DNA of 64,000 nucleotides, taken from positions 257,889 through 321,888 of the forward strand of contig MU130358.1 of assembly GCA_015039465.1 (NCBI GenBank). The letters run 5' to 3'. The position numbers and the translations under genes were made by a program. The stretch is from Phlegmacium glaucopus. Lineage: Eukaryota; Basidiomycota; Agaricomycetes; Agaricales; Cortinariaceae. Position 1 is the stretch's first letter; every line of letters starts with the position of its first letter. Below the pieces are notes generated by a model. It was not told the DNA's origin. It saw nothing but the letters and a program-made list of their open reading frames with translations, and did not search any database. Below, in pieces: positions 1-11,700 of the stretch.

Positions 1-653
1 CGATACATACATTATCTGTCTTTAGAACATACGTAGTCTTCCCATCGGGAAGCGTGACTTCCACTTCGGTTGGGGAAAGTAGGCGGCCCTTGCCGTGGTG
101 GAATTCAACACCCTCCCTGTCAAAGTTGGTGGCATATATTCCGTTCAGACGACGAATGTATGCATCTCTTTGTGGTTTGAAGGATTTCCAGTCAAATTTG
201 GCATTTTCGCCACCTATGAATTTATATCCTGGTGCTTGATGGGAAATTTTATCTTGAAGGTCGGCAGCGTGCCACATGATCTATTGAGAGGGCATACGAA
301 GATAATTAGTAAGGCAATGTGCAATTATATGTGCATATAACCTACTTTCTTCGGCACACAACCTAGGTTTTTCAAGAATTAATTTATTGCACTTAGACTT
401 GAAAAATGAAACTGTACAGACCGACATTAACACAGGTGCCTCCAAGGTACGGAGTAACCTCTACCACAGCAACTTTCTTGCCATAAGATGCGGCTCTTCT
501 CTATTAAAGAACGCAATATCGCATGATAAAACATCAGATATAGGACTTCAACGAAAGCAAGCTACTCACGGAACTCCCAGATCCTCCACTCCCGCCGCCA
601 ATGACGACATAATCGTATTTTTCCGTCGTAGGTTTATCAAATATCGGAGGCAT
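1..653 (-). CDS. GLR1: Glutathione reductase, N-terminal part (runs off the left edge)
   Basis: FAD- and NADPH-dependent disulfide reductase that regenerates reduced glutathione in cytosol and mitochondria. Translation starts at 653 (MPPIFDKPTTEKYDYVVIGG). Exons are about 653-570, 500-422, 362-346 and 280-11, and a donor GTATGT lies at the very edge. Exon 1 carries the dinucleotide-binding loop GGGSGGSG. Exons 2-3 carry RRAASYGKKVAVVE and the redox-active CVNVGCVPKK motif, and exon 4 reads IMWHAADL then RRLNGIYATNFDREGVEFH. About 150 residues are present of the roughly 480 usual for the family, and the rest lies beyond position 1. The two catalytic cysteines fall on different exons, the second on a 17-nt exon. 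The family assignment is very secure. Confidence 0.95.
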
Positions 654-1000
654 GTTAGATTTACTGATACCACTAAAGGCTCTAGACACCTAGTTACGAT
701 CAATATCGTCCCAGCAAGATCACAAAGGTAGATCCTTAGATACCTGTGAGAGACGTGTGCTGGCAGTCGTCTTTGAAGGGTTCAAGGATAGCAGAGAAGT
801 GGATGTATAGGATAAAGAGCTGATGCGATAAGCGACGCCTGAACGAAGAGAGTTGAACGCCAGGTCTGCAGGTGACTTAGAATATTTATAGATACAAGGC
901 TGATTCAGACTGTGGGTAATCGATAATCTAGCATTAACGGTACAACTCTGTCTGACTCTTAGTTTCAAGATTTCTCAGCGCTTTGTCACCGTTGTAAACT

Positions 1001-1023
1001 CACGTGCTCTTTCATGGCACGTG
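1001..1023. promoter_or_regulatory. Pair of CACGTG palindromes upstream of GLR1
   Basis: Two exact CACGTG hexamers at 1001-1006 and 1018-1023, 17 bp apart, lie about 350-370 bp upstream of the GLR1 start. CACGTG is the classical E-box bound by bHLH regulators. The same hexamer lies in several other promoters of this window. Function is inferred only from sequence and position. Confidence 0.35.
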
Positions 1024-2489
1024 CGATTATACGGTTCTACTTCAAGTTCTTGAAAACCACATTCTCAAGAGATCTGTGACCTATAGACTCAAAGAAGACC
1101 GAAACTTCGGACGTACCCCAGAAACTACATAATAGGCATTACCATCTGATCACTTTGTGAATGCCCCCTTCATCGATTCGATCAAAGATACAAACTATGG
1201 CGATGCGATTGGCTGCGCCGAAGTGTCACTGATCAAAGCAGTGTTACCCAACAATGATATTTTGTTTTTGACTTACGGAAATTGTGGAGAAATTCCCGGT
1301 GTCATCATCTACGGTTAGCCAAGCAATTTAATCAGATAGAGCAGTGCCCGGTGAGTAATGATGTCAACTGATATGTCCCCTCATTTTACATACTTACTCA
1401 TCACAGAGAGAATGTTACTCAACATTCTCTCGGCGGCTTCTTGGCTTGATACCCCATACTGCCACCATTCTACCGTAAATCGACGATCTTTGAAGCCTTG
1501 TCCCTGGGGTCCTCCCGACGGGGCCAAAATTTCAAAAAAAACAATCATTGATATAAAAAAAACGTTTTGTTTCCTTGGTTAACCGTTCATGATACTAAAC
1601 TCGGCAATTTTTTCCCCTCTCTCTATACAAGTGTCCAAAAAAAAAACCCTGTTCACCAATCCACTCGTCATATTCTACTCCGGGTTCTGGACATAAGCGA
1701 TCCGAGGACTTATGTGTACCAGTACTCAAAACGAAGTGATTTATTCAGGTGCAAGAGCTGGATTGAACCTCGGTGAAAAGTTGCTCCTGTAATTGATCCA
1801 CAGGTAGTCCAACAAAATTTTACCCTACCTTACGGACATGGCCATTGAGATCGTGTTTCATGTCCCTGTTTTTTTTTTTGCTCTTTGTTCCACGTCTGTC
1901 GTGTCAGCTATTTCATGACCTATTTTATGATATACTTAGCCGTTTTATAATAATTCATTGTATCACGCTGTACAAGTTGATATATTTGATCTGTTCACAC
2001 CAGTGCCACATGTATTGACTTGTTGCCTCATAATTTACTGTTCGTCCTCTGTAGGCACCAGAGAGAACAAATTTTGCCTTTGGACCTCACCACTCCAGAG
2101 TTGTAAATTTTTAAAAAACGATTGTGATTGCCTCGAAAAACAAAGGAATGCTACTATCTATTGTGCTGTATATAAGATGGATGATATGATAATTGGATTT
2201 AATCCCAAGCCTCAATGTCTTGTATATGTAAAGTACCTTGTACACCAAGAACGCAGACAATCCGAATGATCAGACGGTGACTGTGGACTTGGAAGATTAG
2301 AGGAATTGAAAGAAGCTTGAGAAGAAAAGGGGAATATTGATGAGACAAGAAAGGGACGGTATCGATGGATGGATGAAATAAAGCAGAGTTGTGGTGTTGG
2401 TAAGATACAAGAGAGAAATGAAGTTACTATCATCGAGATCAATGAGGTCATCAAAAAAAAGAAAAATCCGTTCGCAAATGAAACTACGA

Positions 2490-2514
2490 GGGCATGGGCA
2501 TGGGCATGGGCATG
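2490..2514. repeat. Short GGCATG hexamer tandem repeat
   Basis: Four consecutive copies of GGCATG in non-coding DNA, a simple-sequence microsatellite. Confidence 0.8.
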
Positions 2515-2596
2515 TCTGTCTTTCCCTAAAAAAAAGGCCTAAGAGAAGAATGGGGAGAAAAGCGAAAACTTGGCAGATTAATGAATAACACAGTGG

Positions 2597-2812
2597 TCAG
2601 CTGGTGATGATGATGATGATAAGGATGAGAGAAAAGATGTAAGAACAATGATAATAATCCCTGATGCCGGCAATGAGAGTGGAGATGTTGGGAACACAGG
2701 TAGGCCGAGCGACGCAGGCACCTAAGTTAAGTGTTTTGGAATCCAAAGCCATGGTAAGGATAACTATAATCAGAAAGAGAAGAAAAATAGCATTAGTATC
2801 AGATATCGTCAT
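2597..2812 (-). CDS. Doubtful small ORF with an N-terminal hydrophobic segment
   Basis: A frame starting at 2812 encodes about 71 residues: an N-terminal hydrophobic stretch (AIFLLFLIIVILTMAL) that could be a signal peptide or anchor, then a segment with two cysteines, then a hydrophobic Ile-rich end that comes from a GAT/ATC triplet run. A pyrimidine-rich tract upstream resembles basidiomycete 5' leaders. I do not recognise a family. The repeat-derived C-terminus argues against a real gene, and it may be chance. Confidence 0.15.
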   Translation of the reverse strand: MTISDTNAIFLLFLIIVILTMALDSKTLNLGACVARPTCVPNISTLIAGIRDYYHCSYIFSLILIIIIITS

Positions 2813-3683
2813 ATTGATGAAAGGGTTGCTCACTAGTTGATGATGAACACGAAAAAAATAGATAGATGAAAGACCCAAGGAAAGATAAATTGATTATAGG
2901 ATTCTATTGGGTACGAACGAAAGCAAGGAGGGGGGACGAGACCGAGATTTTTTTTTTTTTTGCTTTTAGAAGTTTAAAGCCAAGACGAGACGAGTAGAAG
3001 CTGAGAGGAGTGGGATGAAAAGGTTCTTGAAGAACCCCGTGACGGCATGCCGATAACATAATTCGAAGTCGTCGTTCCAAGTAAGGTAAGGGTCATGAGG
3101 GCTTGAAGGTCGACAGCACAAAAGGATTCGGTCCGAAAAGGCTTCACAAGGTGGAAGGTTTCTCTCATCCATCATGCATAGTCGAGGAAACTGGAATATA
3201 TGCGTCCAAGCCTCCGAAGCGCATCCCTGCTGGCACGTTTCCCATCAAACTATTTCTTGGCGTCGCCAAGTTGATTTTGTTTTAATTTGAAACACGTAGT
3301 GACTTCATGTTTCCCAAGTCGAGAACCAAAATTTCTTTGCCAAGACTCCGCTGCACGCATCCCAAGGCCGAGCATCAGCTTTAGCACTAAGCATGGCGTC
3401 TTGGCAATTACGGTGCAGGTAAAAAATGCGTCTAATTTTGGTTTATAACTCCTCGAAACGCCGATGAAAAGGAACGGAGTCGAATACACCCCCCACCTTC
3501 TTCCGTACACATGGACATGCTCGAATTTTCACTCGGCACTGGGTGCTCATTTGAAGTTTGCCTTGATTTAAATCAAACCGTCTGCCTGGGTCCTCTTTAT
3601 TCGCTCGCTAGGCCCTGAAATCTTTCCTTTCCATCCCCCACCCCACAACCATCACCCCACCCCACCCACACCCCACAACGGAA

Positions 3684-5654
3684 TTACTCCTTATGCCTAC
3701 TAATCTTCTCCACGCCGGCCGCAGTACCAGTTTTCCTCCTCTGTTTCCGCGACTCTTCTTCATCTTCCTCGTCTTCCTCATCGTCGTCGTCATCATCGTC
3801 AGATTCACCATCATCAGCGTCTGATTCTGACCCCGATTCAGAAGAGGAAGAAGAGAAAGAGGGTGGGAATGTCGGTTTGTCGATCTCAATGGTAGAGGTA
3901 TGAAGAGGGGCAATGGAAGTGTCTATGGTATCATCATCACCGCTAGTACTCGAAGATACGAGTATAGGAGATCCGACAACGTGAATTTGAGGAATAGCCG
4001 CGGAGCCTTCTGTCAAAGGCGAATTCAACACTTCTCTCGACCCAACTTTCGAAGAATGTCGATGGTGAGGACGCGGTGCTCGGACAGGAATTGTAATAGC
4101 CTGCAATACTCGTTCATTCTCGTGCGTGGTTGTATTGTTGTGAAGTTGACTTGTTCCTCCTTCCTCGGATATGCTTTGGTCCTCTGTCAAAGAAGGGCTT
4201 TGGAGAGATGATGATGCAGGTTCAGAGTATGAGGGTGTAGGTGTTGGGAAATTGGCTTTGGTAGCTGTTTCTCCATCTTCCTCGACGACGGTCAAAGGAC
4301 ATACGTCGATTGTAGGTGGCGTGTGGGTCACTGACCCGACAGTAGAAGGTGGTAAGAGAGTAGGAATGGGTTCTAAAGTGGAGGATATCGTAGGAACAGG
4401 TGTATTCGTCTGACTTTCCGAATTTTCCTTTTCTGCCTCGTTCTCCTTCTGCTCTCTTGCCTTCCTCTCCCTTTCCTCCTTCCTTTTCTTCAACCATGCC
4501 ATGCCACCGCCATCATCCAAATCCGCATCAGCAGCGCCAGCACCCATATCCGTCCTTGTTCCATCACCACTACCCATGGCCGACCCGCCATGCAATCTGT
4601 CCCAGTTGCCACTAACGCCAGCGCTCTTGGCTCCTTTGACACTACCCATGCCACCATAACCCCATTCAACAAACTCGGGTTCTTCATCTCGGATATTGGC
4701 AAAAGGATTTGGGTTCTTCTTCGGACCGCCATAGACCCGGCCATTGAGCATGCGCGTGCCTTTATGTCTGCTAGGCCGTGGTTGCTGTCCAACCGGGGTC
4801 TGTTTGGGTTTAGGATTCGTCTTTGACTCGGAAGAGAGAGAGGAGGAGCTGGAAGAGAAAGTGGGGAAGAGGGAGGAAGATTTTGATTTAAAGGATTGGG
4901 TGCTTTGAGTGCGTGTAAGAGGGTATGAACCAGGGAGGTTTGTGCTGTTGCCGCCTGAACTTGTCCAGCGAGTTAAACCCAAGCCCCATCCAGAATTATT
5001 GTCGCGAGCGCTACGAGTGCTTTCTCGTGAAGCCGTTCTAGAAAGATTGCCTTCTGTTGAAATTGGTCTCTTCTTTGCAGGATTCTCAATAGAAGGGGTA
5101 GGAGTTAGAGTGTGAGTAGAGGAACTTGAGCTAGAGGTGGAGAAACGTTTGAAGAAGGCAAAGTGAGGTTTTTTAACCCAAGAAAGAGATTGTGATGCTA
5201 CGGGGCTGTTGGTGGCTGTGTTATTGGTTGTAGAGTTAGAGTTTGGAGCGATGACGGGGCTGGTGACTGAACATTTTGAAGGTAGAGGAGATAACTGAAT
5301 GATAGGAGAGGAGCCCACTGAAGAATCAGGAGAATATTTGTCGAGGTCGCATTGAGTATTGATGAGTAGAGTTGAGGTAGTAGAGGAAGAGAGTTGAGAA
5401 CTGGAAGAAGAAGAGGAGCTGCTTGAAATTGAAGCGAGAACGTCTTCAGTGGAAGGAGGAGGGAGTGAGTCGTCGCATGCCTCTATTGCAGGTTGTTGGT
5501 GATCTGGCTGGGGCAGAGGAGCGAATCTGATGCGTTTTGCAGCAACAGTATCCCTTGTTTGTGAGGAAATAGAGGAAGCTGATGAAGCCAGACCGTTTAA
5601 CGATGAGAGAGTGTATGGTTGAAGTAGAATACTCGAGGGTCTTGACTGAGCCAT
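3684..5654 (-). CDS. Ser-rich conserved basidiomycete protein of unknown function
   Basis: Intronless frame of about 656 residues if started at 5654 (MAQSRPSSILLQPY); an in-frame ATG at 5693 gives 13 more residues. I prefer 5654 because the stretch before it is a pyrimidine-rich tract typical of a leader, and its ATG context (TCAATGGC) is good. Most of the protein is low-complexity Ser/Thr/Pro and probably disordered. The recognisable core lies near residues 285-350 (TRMLNGRVYGGPKK, then EEPEFVEWGYGGMGS), followed by GGGMAWLKKRKEERERKARE, a charged, probably helical segment. Near the C-terminus is an Asp/Glu run and a final basic patch (RKQRRKTG). I have seen this core in other mushroom genomes but know of no function. 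The acidic and basic blocks suggest a nuclear or scaffold role, which is only a guess. Confidence 0.8.
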   Translation of the reverse strand: MAQSRPSSILLQPYTLSSLNGLASSASSISSQTRDTVAAKRIRFAPLPQPDHQQPAIEACDDSLPPPSTEDVLASISSSSSSSSSSQLSSSTTSTLLINTQCDLDKYSPDSSVGSSPIIQLSPLPSKCSVTSPVIAPNSNSTTNNTATNSPVASQSLSWVKKPHFAFFKRFSTSSSSSSTHTLTPTPSIENPAKKRPISTEGNLSRTASRESTRSARDNNSGWGLGLTRWTSSGGNSTNLPGSYPLTRTQSTQSFKSKSSSLFPTFSSSSSSLSSESKTNPKPKQTPVGQQPRPSRHKGTRMLNGRVYGGPKKNPNPFANIRDEEPEFVEWGYGGMGSVKGAKSAGVSGNWDRLHGGSAMGSGDGTRTDMGAGAADADLDDGGGMAWLKKRKEERERKAREQKENEAEKENSESQTNTPVPTISSTLEPIPTLLPPSTVGSVTHTPPTIDVCPLTVVEEDGETATKANFPTPTPSYSEPASSSLQSPSLTEDQSISEEGGTSQLHNNTTTHENERVLQAITIPVRAPRPHHRHSSKVGSREVLNSPLTEGSAAIPQIHVVGSPILVSSSTSGDDDTIDTSIAPLHTSTIEIDKPTFPPSFSSSSSESGSESDADDGESDDDDDDDEEDEEDEEESRKQRRKTGTAAGVEKISRHKE

Positions 5655-5757
5655 TGAGTGAACAGGAGAGAAGAAAAAAGAATTGCGAGACACTTATGAA
5701 TTTGACTCAGATCATCGGGGAGATGACCATATTGGGAGTCTCCGGGGTCCAACATAA

Positions 5758-5763
5758 CACGTG
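5758..5763. promoter_or_regulatory. CACGTG palindrome upstream of the Ser-rich gene
   Basis: Exact CACGTG about 104 bp upstream of the preferred start of the minus-strand Ser-rich gene. It is one of a set of such sites in promoters of this window. Confidence 0.3.
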
Positions 5764-8700
5764 CAACCAATTCAGATCTCAGATTTACTGCCTTGGCCTT
5801 GGCCTATGTAAATAATATTCACTTGGCGCCGGACAACGGACACCTCCTTTGGTTTATTCCAACCCTCTTTTCAATGATCATTCCCCCTTTGTTTCCAAAC
5901 GGGGTTTGCCTGACAACCGAATCCTCCCGTTTCCCTTCAGGAGTCCTGCAACTTGGGGCCAGTATCAAAGTTGAAATTCATAAAACTAAGGACAAAAATA
6001 TCCGTACTGGTTTACTGCTTAATACGGAGTTCTGAGATAACTGGACGTACTGATGTTTCGCTGATTCACCGAGGTCTTCCCAACCAAAGGCTATAAAGAA
6101 ACCGTTGAACGCCACATCGAGTAATCCACAAGCCACTCAAAAATTTATTGTCGATCTTTATTATGTCTTTAACCACATTTATATCAACCATCGGCATTTG
6201 TAGTCGTTGCCACGCGTTCCAAACGGCAGTCAGGAAGTTGATTACGCACCTGTGTAGGTAATCCTAGGTAATCCCCTTAGCCCGAATAGCCCTGTGGCAG
6301 AGATAATATATAAAATCAAATGTTTCGCGTTTCGGAAATATCAGTGAAGTTGTGTATTAGGGCGAGATAATGAAAGATAATGATGATATATCAATGATAT
6401 GTTGTAATGCAAGTTCCCTGTTGAGGCCTGAGGGCGGATAGTCGGAGTAATCCTTAATAATGGCCCTATGGGTCCAGCTTGAGAATCTGAAGAATTCGGG
6501 TTTGACCAAGCTATCAAAATTTGATAAGAAGGAAAAAAGATTGTCAATTACAATTTTAAAGAGGGTTTTGGGATATGTCGGTAACCAAGTCGATTTTGAC
6601 CAGTGAACTGCATCAAAGGTCGGCGGACCTGGCAACCATATTGTTTAGTACATAACTTTTGATCCATCTCATAATATCGCTTTCCATAAACATTCGAACG
6701 TTCAAACGTCCAAACGTTTCTCAAAAAACCCTGATCGGTTTTGGACATATACATTACACAACACAGTATCCGAAGTCTCAAAAGTCTCGAGTTTCGCATG
6801 CTTTCTATGATTCTGACACGAACATTCGACATGTAAGTACAAGTATTTACTATATAAATTTTCTATTTTTGATCCCATCCGGTTGGAACTCCAATGGCGC
6901 AGCTGCGCCTGAGGCTTAGTTTTCTTTTTGTTATGGACTTAGAGAGCATGAAGCATGAAGGGAAGTCCGGGAATTCATAAGCTTCCGTAAAATTACTAAA
7001 TGTGGAATATTTTATCAAATGAGGGTTGGCATCAAAGTAGTTGTTTCCACTGGTGACTACGCATCAGAGTCTAGACTCTAGAGTCTGGGTTCATGGGTTC
7101 ATGTTCCATATGTTAAAAAATGCTGAAAGGAGGTGTCCGAGTCACTAAGGCATGACTAGATCATGATCCCAACATGATCCGGGCAGCTGTGTAACAATGT
7201 GTTGCGGGCTGGCAAGCTTTCCTTTTTCGTAGGCATTTTTTTTATTTGAAAGCCTTTGCTGCTTCTCTCTAACCCCTATGGGTCAACCGTGACGTTAATC
7301 ATGGCCAGTGCAGTGCCAATTTATGTTTAAATAATTAATGCACTTGTCTTCCGAACTGATTATTTCCAGTGAAGAAAATTTCGGACAGGTCGGTGGCAGC
7401 ATGGTCAGTTCTCGGTACTGCTAGGCTTCCGAGGGATTGACAACTGCCGGTAAAAATTATAAACCCGAATGAAAAAAAAAGACATCTACCAGTGTCTGGA
7501 GTTCCGGCCTGATCCAAACTTCTCCATCCACCAACGAATATATTTCACTAGAATCGGTAATTTATTTAAAAGGTAATCTCAATCTAAACATAACCACCCG
7601 GCCTGGGAGAATATCCGCTGTCTTTCTCCCCGACTCCCCGAGCAGCCCGTGAGTTATCTGAGGTCAAGTTCACCAGTAAAGATGATTTTCCTGATCATGA
7701 TCATTTACCACGACTTTTGGCGAACCGTTGGAAATGAAGTGGATTTTCCTTTCCGATTTCAGCAGCTCTTGGAAATTAAAAATTAAAAATCAGCCGCAAG
7801 GCAAGGTGAGGGGTTGAGGGGGGTATTTTGTGTGAAAATTATGTTCAGGGTTACTTACTGAGGGAGATTGTTGAAGCTTAAGTCTTCCCAAGCTGCCTTC
7901 CGATGTTATAGACTCCTTGACTTTTTGACGCGTAAAAGTTCACCCTGTCCTTTCGAATTGTGCATAGATCCAATCAAGCGATCATTTTGCGCTGCTGGGA
8001 CTTATAAATTCGTTTGGAACTTGGACAGAACGGCGTCCTTTTTTTATTCGACTTTCTGGGCGTTCTTTCTAGTCATGGCTGGCCAAATCCAACAAATCCA
8101 ACTGGAGCGCAACCGGAGCGTGTCGACGCCGGTGTCGTAGTACTATTCGAAAAATTATCAATCACCCTGTGTAATGGATACGACATTTATCAGCTCTGAT
8201 AAGGCATAACAAATGTGTTCTGTAAAATGGTGTGATCTTAATTCTCATGTTATCTAACTTATCTTCCATGGTCAACGGTCGCCAACCCCTGGGTAATACT
8301 CGTGGAACTTGTTATATTTGTAAGCCTATGTAGTTCAAGTTGTTCCTTATATATATGACACGATGTCTGGATGTTTCCGAAACTTCACTAATTATGCATA
8401 CGCACGTCTTTAGTTTCCTAGTTTCTTATGGTTATTCTAGGACTTCCGAAGGGATCGAAGATTCACTAAGTACCGTGACGAATTTTATTCTGTTCTAAAC
8501 CATCTATCGGCATGGGCCGAGGTGCCTAAAAGGGGAGTACTTTGCGAACGTCCTTCATGTTTCAATGAATGGATGAAATCATCATGCACTCGGTCTTTAG
8601 TTCACTGCTGATATGGTTATCAATTTCATGGATAACGGAGATATCAACCCTAGTAACCTTGTACTAGTAACGATGACGTTCAACTTGAAATTAGTTATTA

Positions 8701-11700
8701 TTAGTTACCACTGACTTGAGGAGAACCCTCAAGCGTGCTCATTCTATATGCGACTAGATTATATGATGGGAACGAGCCATTTCCGTCCCTCAATTGATAG
8801 GTACATCACATACGAATATGACTCCCACTGGCGGAGAGTGGTATATCTATATTTGTCCATCGGAGTTGTATATATATCTCCGTTAGTATCTGATAACACT
8901 TGGACTCAGAAACTCTAATTTTAAAAACTTGACCTTAGCGGGGGGATCACGGCTATCGATGCACTATCATAACTCCTCTGGGTTTCACCGAGCGCTCATA
9001 TAGCTCATTGTGGAGTACAATAACGATGCGCAGACACCATAACGCAACGTATGTCGGCATCCGCCACCCTATCGTAGCGAAATGGGGATCTTGATGATTT
9101 CTCTTAAATGGAAGTTCTTTGATGCTACCTATCGCATTCAATATGTATCTGAGCGGCTTTTTTATTGACTGCGTTAAACACCCTACAAGTGTCCAGGGTA
9201 CTCGCGGGGGAATTGTCTGAATGCCACATGAATTCTTCACAAAATCTTGATTAAACACTAGGAAGATCCCTTGCCGCACTCTAAGCAAACTCTCTACTAT
9301 TTTATCAACGATAGGTTTGTATCTAAACTTCTACTAGAACTCTACTTTGGTGGTGATCGTAAAAGCAAGCCACCAGTATTTTTGGAATGGAGTCGTTACA
9401 CGTATATGTGTTTTGACCTAAAAAAAAACAGACCCTCAAATTCGAAGCTTCGGCTTCCGAAACGCTTTGGGTTGGCTTAACCATAAAAGAACATACAGTG
9501 TACCGACACACAACTTTTAAGTTACTTCACTAGCTTCAATTCCAACCACAGATTTGTAACCCTGAAGAGACAGTATGTTCGCATAGTATATTACTTGATT
9601 TTATAAACATAATTCATAGCGTAACGAAGCGATCAGGTCGATTTTGACCAAAATGGTCAGTTTACACACCCGTAGAAAATCTCACTTCCTAACTGTCGTC
9701 ATCACGGTCCGATGAATCAGACGACCTATCTTCGCCTCCTGATGCCGGCTTTGGTTTCAAAGGGCATTTGGACAGGATTGGGTTTGGGAGGTCTTTCACA
9801 CGAACATTCTCGGTCCTCATGTCAGATTTTGTTGAGCTTCATATGCGCATCGCTTGCAATGTGACGATTATCATCCACTGGTTAGGAATGCCGAAATGTT
9901 TCGTACACCCTTCCGCAGGTTGGCTGGCTGTTCCCGTTCCTTACGGTACGCGTTGACCGTTCTTCGCATGTTGCTGCGTTAGCGCGGCTTTGTTTCACGC
10001 GCTCTGAAAGCTCCTTATACGGCCTATTGGATGATTAGGAATATATAAGCCCAAGAATGCGGTGTCACGGTTGAGAAGGTGCGTCGCAGTTCGGCAGCCT
10101 GTTCATCGACAGTCATGCACCTTAACACCCTCGTTTTTTGTACGGATTCTTTCGATGATAGGGACCCGGCAGAGATATATAATATAAGGTGGTGTCGGTA
10201 CACTTGTAACTCTAAATGTTTTTGCATGTCAAGTTTCTACAAGCTGCGCAAAACCTGCGGAGATCGGTAATTTTTTCCCCGAGGTTACTGATGGATGTAT
10301 ATCACAATGACGAACCTCTACTGACGGATTTCTACCTGCTCCTTGCAGCCTTCCCTTGACATCGGCTTGACAAAACGCTAGAAGCCTGCTAGTGCAGGGT
10401 ACACTGGAACACACTTATAAAGGATTTCTATGCCGCTGCGTTGCCAGTGTCCCTTGGGCCCTCCCCCTTGGGCTATTTTTATCCTAGTTTATAATTAGAT
10501 TTCTTTCTTTCAATACATAATTGATCATTATGCTAGCAAGCTTAGCCAAATACCCTCATCAAATTTGGCTCTCTAGGACTTAGCTTCATCACCGGCGAAT
10601 AAGACGCTATAAGACGTAAATGAAGGAAGAACGTTGGAGGCCATCATTCAACTTGACGTTGAACAAGCCGCGCGCAAGTGAACTCGAATAGTTCAACAAA
10701 GCTCATGATTTGGACTATGCGTTTCTGTTGAACTGTTGCAAGGGTACATTTATACCACATTCATTCTTCGATATCCAGCCCTGACATGATTTGTGCTGTC
10801 AAGATTCGCACTTGGTTTGATGCGGCATGCCAACCTTCGTAAACTGTCTCCATTTGATACCCGAAGCGATTGTGAAGGGACTTTCAATTTTGGTAGGTAA
10901 TAGTTACTAGATGCATTTAAAAGCGCCGTGGGGTGTTATGATGGAGCCAGTAATTGGGCATTGGAAGGTTGGAATTTACCTCAACATCGCCATCGCAGAC
11001 TCCAGAGACTGTATAATCACAAAGGCCTCGCTCGCTGCCTTATGGCTTCGACTCGGGTCTGGATCCCATCTGCATCCGAGCTAGAAGTTTGGTAATTTTG
11101 CATGCATCAGCGATTTATACTCAGGCTATATCTAGAGTTCTATCGCCATAGTTCTGAGGTGTATTTGTAACGCCTTCAAGCTAACTCCACCGGTGCTTCC
11201 GAGTCGAAAGTCAACCAAAGGTTAACTATTTTCAAACCAACCTAGCCAACATGGTTATTGGGGTTGATATCAACTGCTGGCTCTGTGATGAATCGAGATA
11301 TATCATACGGTCCTACTCGAGGGGAAATTGATCACTACTGGGAAGCATTCTCTAAACTCCGAATTGAAGCCAGGCTGGAATAACAATAGGACCATATACT
11401 GCTGTGGCGTCGGATTTCGTTTATTTATCCCTCCCACCCATCTTGCCGGCTTCATCTAACTACCGACCCGAATTTGTGTAAGGCTTGAGTCTGCCTTGCG
11501 TCATTGACCAACATACAATTTGGGGTCTTGGATCACTCTATTCTTACCTGTACATCGGATTCTGGGTTCTGGCTATATCAGGTTAATATCGATCCTTACC
11601 TGGTCCCCGGGACACTCTTAGAACAAAGGGAACAGGGCTTGAAGTTACCAGATGTCTTCGAATTCTGGCGCGGTGTGGGATCGACTCCACCTTTAGTGAA

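Larger units (their letters stand above)
654..3683. other. Intergenic region upstream of GLR1, no convincing gene
   Basis: About 3 kb with only short open frames and no family I recognise. It holds a TATA-like TATAAATA on the minus strand near 883-892, which could serve GLR1, two CACGTG palindromes at 1001 and 1018, a short hexamer repeat near 2490, a GAT-type triplet run near 2605 and a poly-T run near 2949. A doubtful small minus-strand frame is listed separately. Confidence 0.6.

Noticed and set aside
1750..1790. GGTTCAATCC B-box-like string on the minus strand
   Set aside because: The flanking T-stem does not pair, and no A-box or acceptor stem is found at the right distance.
3900..5115. 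Several plus-strand frames of 60-103 codons
   Set aside because: They are shadows of the Ser-rich minus-strand gene, whose repeat-rich codons keep other frames open.
7128..7220. tRNA-like start (GGAGGTGTCCGAGT...TAAGGC) resembling a Ser or Leu tRNA
   Set aside because: The anticodon stem closes only with a 5-nt loop, and there is no GTTCRANNC B-box or matching acceptor stem downstream.
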